Shown one piece after another: positions 13,339 through 18,213 of a stretch of 18,213 nt of DNA (positions are counted from its first letter, which is position 1; the number at the start of each line of letters is the position of its first letter). The notes under the pieces are model-generated. The model made no database searches. It was not told the DNA's origin and saw nothing but the letters and a program-made list of their open reading frames with translations. Origin of the DNA: an uncultured Clostridia bacterium (lineage in GTDB: Bacteria > Bacillota > Clostridia > Christensenellales > CAG-314); contig CAKPYT010000004.1 of assembly GCA_934203075.1 (NCBI GenBank), positions 1-18,213 of the forward strand, read 5' to 3'. A program made the translations under genes and the position numbers.

Positions 13339-14511
13339 TCAGCGACGATAATTCTCCAACACGAAGGGAGCGTCCTTATCTCCGCGTCCGCTCAGGTTCA
13401 CCAGCACGATTTTATCTTTCGGCAGCGTTTTGGCCAGTTTGATGCCGTACGCCACGGCATGGGAACTTTCCAGTGCGGGGATAATCCCTTCCACTTTCGT
13501 CAGCAGATAGAATGCGTCAATAGCCTCTTTATCGTCAATCATTTCGTATTGAACGCGGCCGATATCGCTTAAATAAGCATGTTCCGGCCCGACTCCCGGG
13601 TAATCCAAGCCGCTTGCGACGGAATAGGCATCCGTAGCGTTGCCTTGTTCGTCCACCAGCACTTTGGAACGGAACCCTTGATAAACCTCCGTTTTGCCGT
13701 AGTGCATCGTTGCCGAATTCTGCCCGATGCCCTTGCCGTGGCCGAGGGCTTCTACCCCTACCATTTTTACGGATTCGTCCTTCAAAAAATCGTAGAACAA
13801 ACCCATTGCATTGGATCCGCCGCCCACGCATGCTACGAGGTAATCCGGCAGGCGCCCTTCGCATTGCTTCATTTGTTTCTTTGCTTCTTTGCCCACGACG
13901 GACTGGAAGTCCCTCACCATCGTCGGGAACGGGTGCGGGCCCACGACGGAACCGATGCAATAAATTGCCGTGCGATACTGTTTTGCATAGGAAGCAAACG
14001 CGCTGTTCACGGCGTCCTTCAACGTTGCGTCTCCGTCCGTCACGCTGATGACTTCCGCCCCGAGCAGTTTCATTTTTTCCACGTTGAGCATTTGTTTGGC
14101 AACGTCTACCGCGCCCATATGCACTTCACACTCCAAACCGAGCAGCGCACAGGCCGTTGCAATGGCAAGGCCGTGTTGTCCTGCGCCCGTTTCTGCAATC
14201 ACCTTCGTTTTGCCCATGTGTTTGGCAAGCAGCCCTTCGCCCAGGCAGTGGTTGATTTTATGCGCGCCGGTGTGGTTCAGATCCTCCCGTTTCAGGTAGA
14301 TTTTCGCCCCGCCGACCTCTTCGGTCAGCCGTTTGCAAAAATAGAGCGGCGTGGGTCTGCCCTGATAATCCTTTCTTAACTGATTCAACTCCGCAACGAA
14401 GTTTTTATCTTTCTTTAATTGTTCGTACGTTGCCGCAACGCGATCCAGCTCCTGCTGCAAATCTTCACTGACAAAACTACCGCCGTATTCCCCGAAATAA
14501 CCTTTTTTCAT
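13339..14511 (-). CDS. trpB: Tryptophan synthase beta chain
   Basis: A 390-residue PLP enzyme that joins indole to serine-derived aminoacrylate to make L-tryptophan, normally as TrpA2B2. Visible are GEYGGSFVSEDL near the N-terminus, LNHTGAHKINH with the PLP lysine Lys85, AETGAGQHG with catalytic Glu107, the phosphate-binding GGGSNA at 230-235 and PGVGPEHAYL. Length and motifs match ordinary TrpB rather than the longer TrpB2. Start ATG 14511 has GGAGG ten bases upstream; the in-frame extension to 14565 runs through the attenuator. No trpA or other trp gene is next to it. It may use scavenged indole or partner a distant trpA. It is preceded by a Trp-rich leader peptide and a terminator. Confidence 0.95.
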   Translation of the reverse strand: MKKGYFGEYGGSFVSEDLQQELDRVAATYEQLKKDKNFVAELNQLRKDYQGRPTPLYFCKRLTEEVGGAKIYLKREDLNHTGAHKINHCLGEGLLAKHMGKTKVIAETGAGQHGLAIATACALLGLECEVHMGAVDVAKQMLNVEKMKLLGAEVISVTDGDATLKDAVNSAFASYAKQYRTAIYCIGSVVGPHPFPTMVRDFQSVVGKEAKKQMKQCEGRLPDYLVACVGGGSNAMGLFYDFLKDESVKMVGVEALGHGKGIGQNSATMHYGKTEVYQGFRSKVLVDEQGNATDAYSVASGLDYPGVGPEHAYLSDIGRVQYEMIDDKEAIDAFYLLTKVEGIIPALESSHAVAYGIKLAKTLPKDKIVLVNLSGRGDKDAPFVLENYRR

Positions 14512-14524
14512 TTGATCAAATCCT

Positions 14525-14575
14525 CCAAAAATTAAAATACCCGTTGATTTGTTTAAGCAAAACATACCAACGGGT
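14525..14575 (-). terminator. Attenuator terminator ahead of trpB
   Basis: On the minus strand ACCCGTTG (14575-14568) pairs with CAACGGGT (14546-14539), with a nested stem TGTTT/AAACA in between. ATTTTAATTTTTGG (14538-14525) follows and runs straight into the trpB ribosome binding site. The U tract is interrupted, so termination is probably partial. Confidence 0.65.
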
Positions 14576-14610
14576 TTTGGATTTTTCTTTGTTCTTCAAG
14601 TCCATTCATA

Positions 14611-14645
14611 TGTTTTGTGATACGCCGAAATGCACTCACAAAACA
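14611..14645 (-). promoter_or_regulatory. Hairpin in the trp leader between leader peptide and terminator
   Basis: On the minus strand TGTTTTGTGA (14645-14636) pairs perfectly with TCACAAAACA (14620-14611). It begins about 20 nt after the leader-peptide stop, the position of a pause or competing hairpin in classical attenuators. Part of its 5' arm (GTTTTG) can instead pair with CAAAAC (14579-14574), which overlaps the terminator's 5' arm, a possible but weak antiterminator. Confidence 0.45.
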
Positions 14646-14663
14646 CAGTTTGCGAATGCTCTG

Positions 14664-14696
14664 TTACCAGCGCCACCAACCTAAAAAACGGAACAT
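14664..14696 (-). CDS. trpL: Trp leader peptide
   Basis: A ten-residue ORF, MFRFLGWWRW, with AAGGAG eight bases before its ATG. Three of its last four residues are Trp and the stop TAA follows directly. It lies between a promoter and the trpB terminator. This is the layout of the trp operon leader of enteric bacteria, where ribosome stalling at tandem Trp codons under tryptophan starvation prevents termination. Too short for similarity scoring; the call rests on composition, ribosome binding site and position. Confidence 0.82.
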   Translation of the reverse strand: MFRFLGWWRW

Positions 14697-14727
14697 TGAA
14701 AAAACTCCTTTGTTTTTTGATAGCAAG

Positions 14728-14756
14728 AGCATACTCTCTTTTTTTTCACCCGTCAA
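14728..14756 (-). promoter_or_regulatory. Promoter of the trpL-trpB unit
   Basis: Minus strand: TTGACG (14756-14751), 17 nt, TATGCT (14733-14728), beginning six bases after the pnuC stop codon. The predicted start is near 14721, about 25 nt before the leader-peptide ATG. No terminator separates pnuC from trpB, so some readthrough from pnuC is also possible. Confidence 0.6.
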
Positions 14757-14761
14757 GCGGA

Positions 14762-15931
14762 TTAAGCCAATTTCTTTGTATTTTTTTGTGCCTTTTGTTC
14801 GTGCGAACGAATATACTTCGTCCACTTGATGTACCCGTACGTCGTATTGGTAAAGTAGCCGGCTTTCAGCACCAGCAGCACGTACTGCCCGGAAATAACG
14901 TTGATAATCGTTTCCAGCAGGGCGCAAATGTACCAGGCAATCCACTGTTCGCGGTAGCGGAACAGAATAAACAAGCCGTTTGCCATGCCCACGGCGGAAG
15001 CGCAGGCATCCAGATAGCACACGATGTTTTTCAGCATCACGTTATTCGCAAAGATCCCGCCCTCGATTTCGATCAGCGTCAGCAAATATCCGACGCCGGC
15101 CGTCCACACGAGAATCGCCGCAACCACCAGCACGTCCTGCCACGGCTTCAGGGTTTTGACTTCCGTCAGTTCCTGCTGCTCTTCGTCGCGGTGCTTGTTC
15201 CACACAATAAAACTGATGATATCGCACGGGATCCAGAAGAACAGCGTTGTGGCAAGGGTCGCAAACCGATACACGCAAACGATGCAAATGATGATTTCCA
15301 CCACTTCCACCCCCAGCGATACGATAAAATTCCACTTGCTTTGTTTTGAAATCAACAACTCGCAGGCAACGTTCAGAATAACGTCCATCAGATACAGTGC
15401 CATCAAAAGAGGAATACTGACCCGATACTTCGGTTGATTTTCCGTAACGCTGCCGGCCGAAAAGTCCCCCTCTTCCCACGCAAACGTACCGCAGGAAACG
15501 GAAGTGCCTTCCGCCGCAACGGAAACGTGCACTTCGCCGTCCTCATCCGGATAGCAGCTAAGCGTAACTTCGCTTTCGGCGGATACCGCCACGGGCAGCG
15601 CAATGCGCCACGTCGTTTCGTCTGCCACGGCCACGGTATACTCTACCGACCCCGTCAACTCTTTTGCCGAATACTCTTTTCCGTCAATCGTCACCGACAT
15701 CCATACAAAATCGCCCGTGGTACCGGCAAAATCCAGCGTGCGGTATTCCGCACCGGAGGCGGAAGATAAATTCAACGTGACGTCATACGTCGGATCGTCC
15801 GTCTCCGGAAACAAAAACGTGAATACGATAGCCAAAATCAAAATCGAAAAGAACCAGATCTTTTCGTACGTCGTAAAATAGTTCCAGCCCTGTTTGCACA
15901 GGTCGCGGAACGTTCTTTTTTTCTTTTCCAT
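14762..15931 (-). CDS. PnuC-type nicotinamide riboside transporter with an inserted extracytoplasmic domain
   Basis: A 389-residue membrane protein. The last 220 residues follow the PnuC pattern: several spans, FRYREQWIAWYICALLE with the Trp-rich motif, and the C-terminal YGYIKWTKYI. PnuC proteins carry nicotinamide riboside or related vitamers by facilitated diffusion, with trapping by a cytoplasmic kinase. The first span (residues 24-41, after FTTYEKIWFF) is also PnuC-like, but between it and the next span (from about 171) lies a polar, Thr/Ser/Glu-rich, probably all-beta domain of about 130 residues. Family members are usually about 200-250 residues and lack it. The nearest ribosome-binding match, AGGAG, lies 13 nt before ATG 15931, rather far. 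The gene follows gap by 77 nt across a terminator, with no clear promoter of its own. The substrate is inferred from family only. Confidence 0.75.
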   Translation of the reverse strand: MEKKKRTFRDLCKQGWNYFTTYEKIWFFSILILAIVFTFLFPETDDPTYDVTLNLSSASGAEYRTLDFAGTTGDFVWMSVTIDGKEYSAKELTGSVEYTVAVADETTWRIALPVAVSAESEVTLSCYPDEDGEVHVSVAAEGTSVSCGTFAWEEGDFSAGSVTENQPKYRVSIPLLMALYLMDVILNVACELLISKQSKWNFIVSLGVEVVEIIICIVCVYRFATLATTLFFWIPCDIISFIVWNKHRDEEQQELTEVKTLKPWQDVLVVAAILVWTAGVGYLLTLIEIEGGIFANNVMLKNIVCYLDACASAVGMANGLFILFRYREQWIAWYICALLETIINVISGQYVLLVLKAGYFTNTTYGYIKWTKYIRSHEQKAQKNTKKLA

Positions 15932-15960
15932 AAAATTGCAGGGGCTCCTGTCCGCTGTTA

Positions 15961-15995
15961 AAAAATCAAAAATAAAGGCCCTCGCAAAGAGGGCC
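15961..15995 (-). terminator. gap terminator
   Basis: On the minus strand GGCCCTC-TTTGC-GAGGGCC (15995-15977) is followed by TTTATTTTTGATTTTTT. It lies 14 nt after the gap stop. A strong stem and long T-rich tail suggest efficient termination. Confidence 0.9.
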
Positions 15996-16008
15996 CTTCA
16001 TCCTTCGT

Positions 16009-17019
16009 TTAAGCCTTTGCGATATGTTCGATTAAATCCAACACTTTGTGGCTGTAACCCATTTCGTTATCGTACCAGGCAACGAGTTTCACAAAGGTGG
16101 GCGTAAGCATGATGCCTGCATTCGCATCGAACACGCAGGTATTCGTTTCTCCCACAAAGTCGCTGCTGACAACCGCGTCTTCCGTATAGCCCAAAACGCC
16201 CTTCATCGTGGTTTCGCTTGCCAGTTTCACCGCCGCTTTGATTTCTTCGTAGGTGGTGGGTTTTGCCAGGTTGCAGGTCAGATCCACTACGGATACGTCC
16301 AGCGTAGGCACGCGGAAGGACATTCCCGTCAGTTTTCCTTTCAGTTCCGGAATGACTTTCCCGACCGCTTTTGCCGCACCCGTCGAAGACGGAATGATGT
16401 TGCCGGCAGCCGCTCTGCCGCCGCGCCAATCCTTTTTCGAGGGGCCGTCCACCGTTTTCTGCGTTGCGGTGGTCGCATGCACCGTGGTCATTAACCCTTC
16501 CACAATGCCGAAGTTATCGTGAATCACCTTTGCCAAGGGCGCAAGACAGTTCGTCGTGCAGCTGGCGTTGGAAACGACGTTCATTTCCGGACGGTAAGCG
16601 TTTTCGTTTACCCCCATAACGAACATCGGCGCATCACTGCTGGGGGCGGAAATCACTACTTTTTTTGCACCGCCTTCCAGATGCGCGGAAGCCTTCTCCA
16701 CCGTGGTGAAGAACCCGCTGGATTCTACCACGTATTCCGCACCGGTCTGTTTCCACGGAATGTTTTTCGGATCCATTTCGTTAAAAACGCAAATTTTCTT
16801 GCCGTTCAGCAAAATGCCGCCTTCGCACGGCTCCACTTCCCCTTTGAACTTGCCGTGAACGGTATCATAGCGGAAGATGTAGCACAAATACCCCATATCG
16901 GTAAATGCCGGGTCGTTAATCGCGACCACTTCCATATCGTCCCTTGTGCATGCCGCACGCAAAACCAACCTGCCGATACGTCCGAATCCGTTAATGCCGA
17001 CTTTTCTTTTTACTGCCAT
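16009..17019 (-). CDS. gap: Glyceraldehyde-3-phosphate dehydrogenase, type I
   Basis: A 336-residue glycolytic enzyme that converts glyceraldehyde 3-phosphate to 1,3-bisphosphoglycerate with NAD and phosphate in the cytoplasm. The Rossmann motif GINGFGRIG is at residues 8-16, catalytic SNASCTTNCLAPL has Cys154, and His181 lies in TTVHATTATQ. DGPSKKDWRGGRAAAGNIIPSS and WYDNEMGYS are also present. The full-length match leaves little doubt. GGGAGGGG lies seven bases before ATG 17019. It is divergent from fba, the enzyme that produces its substrate. Two tandem promoters can be read upstream and a strong terminator downstream. Confidence 0.97.
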   Translation of the reverse strand: MAVKRKVGINGFGRIGRLVLRAACTRDDMEVVAINDPAFTDMGYLCYIFRYDTVHGKFKGEVEPCEGGILLNGKKICVFNEMDPKNIPWKQTGAEYVVESSGFFTTVEKASAHLEGGAKKVVISAPSSDAPMFVMGVNENAYRPEMNVVSNASCTTNCLAPLAKVIHDNFGIVEGLMTTVHATTATQKTVDGPSKKDWRGGRAAAGNIIPSSTGAAKAVGKVIPELKGKLTGMSFRVPTLDVSVVDLTCNLAKPTTYEEIKAAVKLASETTMKGVLGYTEDAVVSSDFVGETNTCVFDANAGIMLTPTFVKLVAWYDNEMGYSHKVLDLIEHIAKA

Positions 17020-17085
17020 ACGCTTGCCCCTCCCTAAATTGAAGCGAAAAAAAACTTGTGTTCGCTTTCCTTTCGCTCTATCGTG

Positions 17086-17094
17086 TGATATTAT
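17086..17094 (+). promoter_or_regulatory. Candidate extended -10 promoter for fba
   Basis: TGA-TATTAT (17086-17094) is an extended -10 match; the -35 region (TTTCCT, 17066-17071) is poor. Start would fall near 17101. It overlaps the gap P2 -10, so the two divergent promoters share DNA. A weaker alternative -10, TATACT, lies at 17109-17114. Confidence 0.35.
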
Positions 17095-17135
17095 ATTGTT
17101 GAAAAAATTATACTACAAAAAGAGGTGTTTTGCAA
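17090..17135 (-). promoter_or_regulatory. Two overlapping candidate gap promoters
   Basis: Minus strand, P1: TTGCAA (17135-17130), 17 nt, TATAAT (17112-17107). P2: TTGTAG (17118-17113), 17 nt, TATAAT (17095-17090). Each has a perfect -10, and they are offset by 17 bases. The leader after them includes an inverted repeat AAGCGAA/TTCGCTT (about 17061-17038) before the ribosome binding site. Confidence 0.65.
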
Positions 17136-17201
17136 CGCCTCCCGCTACATTTTGAGATTTATTTCGGCGAGTCCCGCCGGAAGAATCAAAAGGAGATCTT
17201 T

Positions 17202-18125
17202 ATGCCGTTAGTTACGTCCAAAGAAATGTTTCAAAAAGCCTATCGCGAAGGATATGCCGTAGGCGCGTTCAACGTCAACACTATGGAGACGATTCAGGCC
17301 ATTGTGGAGGCAGGCAAAGAAACCCGCTCCCCGTTGATTCTGCAAGTCAGCAAAGGTGCCAGGAAATACGCCAACGCCGTGTATCTGAAAAAACTATACG
17401 AGGCCGCCGTTGCGGATTGCGACCTGCCGATTGTGATGCACCTGGACCACGGCGACAGTTTCGAACTGTGCAAAGACTGCGTCGACAACGGTTTTACCTC
17501 CGTCATGATCGATGCCAGCGCCCTCCCGTTTGAAGAAAACATCTCCCTGACGAAGCGCGTGGTGGATTATGCGCACGACCACGGCGTAGTGGTAGAAGGC
17601 GAACTGGGGCGTCTTGCCGGCGTGGAAGAACACGTCGTCAGCGATTTGCAGCAATACACCGACCCCGGTCAGGTCGAAGAATTCGTTGCCCGCACGGGGG
17701 TGGACAGCCTCGCCATTGCCATCGGTACCTCGCACGGAGCCTTCAAATTCAAGGGTGAACCGCGTCTGCGCTTCGATATTCTGGAGGACGTGCAAAAACG
17801 CCTGCCGGATTTCCCCATCGTATTGCACGGGGCGAGCAGCGTTCCGCAGGAATTCGTGCGCGAACTGGAAGCTTACGGCGGCGTGATGCCGGGGGCAAGA
17901 GGCATTCCGGAAGAATTGCTGCGCAAAGCGGCAGAAATGGCCGTTTGCAAAATCAATATCGACAGCGACATCCGCCTCGTATTTACCGCAACCGTAAGAA
18001 AGCACCTGACGGAACATCCGGATCACTTTGACCCGAGACAATACCTGAAAGATGCCCGCGAAGCCATCAAGGAAATGATTAAGCACAAAATCATTTACGT
18101 TCTGGGCAGCAACGACAAGGCATAA
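17202..18125 (+). CDS. fba: Class II fructose-1,6-bisphosphate aldolase
   Basis: A 307-residue zinc-dependent aldolase that cleaves fructose 1,6-bisphosphate to dihydroxyacetone phosphate and glyceraldehyde 3-phosphate. Visible are GAFNVNTMET near the N-terminus, the MHLDHGDS segment with Asp82 and zinc-ligand His83, VEGELGRLAG, GTSHGAFKF with His178, VLHGASSVP with His209 and KINIDSD for phosphate binding. Length matches the FbaA/GatY-type family; tagatose-bisphosphate aldolase is the main alternative, but pairing with gap favours the glycolytic role. Start ATG 17202 has AAGGAG six bases upstream; the in-frame extension to 17130 runs through the gap promoter region. No terminator is visible in the 88 bases after the stop. 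Confidence 0.94.
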   Translation: MPLVTSKEMFQKAYREGYAVGAFNVNTMETIQAIVEAGKETRSPLILQVSKGARKYANAVYLKKLYEAAVADCDLPIVMHLDHGDSFELCKDCVDNGFTSVMIDASALPFEENISLTKRVVDYAHDHGVVVEGELGRLAGVEEHVVSDLQQYTDPGQVEEFVARTGVDSLAIAIGTSHGAFKFKGEPRLRFDILEDVQKRLPDFPIVLHGASSVPQEFVRELEAYGGVMPGARGIPEELLRKAAEMAVCKINIDSDIRLVFTATVRKHLTEHPDHFDPRQYLKDAREAIKEMIKHKIIYVLGSNDKA

Positions 18126-18213
18126 CACCCCGTTCGTTTCCGCACGGAAAAGCATTTCGCCACAAAACCCGGAATCCGTTCGGGTCCTCAAGTTTGCACG
18201 GCTGCCCTACGGC

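Noticed and set aside
1..18213. CRISPR array, insertion sequence or prophage
   Set aside because: No spaced repeats, transposase, integrase or phage structural genes are visible; direct repeats seen are short and isolated.

Overview
The window (roughly half G+C) reads as chromosome from a Gram-positive, Clostridia-like bacterium. The evidence is strong GGAGG-type ribosome binding sites, lipobox signal peptides, Zn-ribbon/Ig/NlpC surface-protein architecture, U-tailed intrinsic terminators and a CCA-encoding tRNA. I cannot place it to genus. I see no phage genes, insertion sequence or CRISPR array.

Layout. 1-453: no gene; a pyrimidine-rich tract, an outgoing promoter on the minus strand and the terminator of the first operon. 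454-4013 (minus): an apparent three-gene operon mnmA > DUF1624-type membrane protein > AMP-dependent acyl-CoA synthetase-like protein. Its promoter sits so close to mnmA that the message should be leaderless. 4103-4404 (plus): promoter, about 150 nt of leader, tRNA-Arg(CCG) and terminator. 4448-5093 (minus): a small lipoprotein of unknown function. 5147-8306 (plus): a methionine transport operon metQ-metN-metI behind a promoter, a 25-codon Met-rich leader peptide and a strong terminator. 8374-11534 (minus): a 1020-residue NlpC/P60-domain lipoprotein. 11828-13119 (plus): a membrane-anchored glycerophosphodiesterase. 13339-14756 (minus): trpB without trpA, preceded by a Trp-rich leader peptide and terminator. 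14762-15931 (minus): a PnuC-type transporter with an extra extracytoplasmic domain. 16009-17019 (minus) and 17202-18125 (plus): divergent glycolytic genes gap and fba. The last 88 bases hold nothing I can name.

Two things stand out. First, the MetQ binding protein is circularly permuted: after the signal peptide it begins with the second half of a normal MetQ and ends with the first half, the joint falling at a lobe crossover. Second, both amino-acid-related units (met transport and trpB) carry the promoter / short ORF rich in the regulated amino acid / intrinsic terminator arrangement of ribosome-mediated attenuation. Firmicutes more usually handle these pathways with SAM riboswitches, T-boxes or TRAP. 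Together they suggest a lineage that uses leader-peptide attenuation for several amino acids. The attenuation mechanism is inferred from layout; I could not draw convincing antiterminators by eye.
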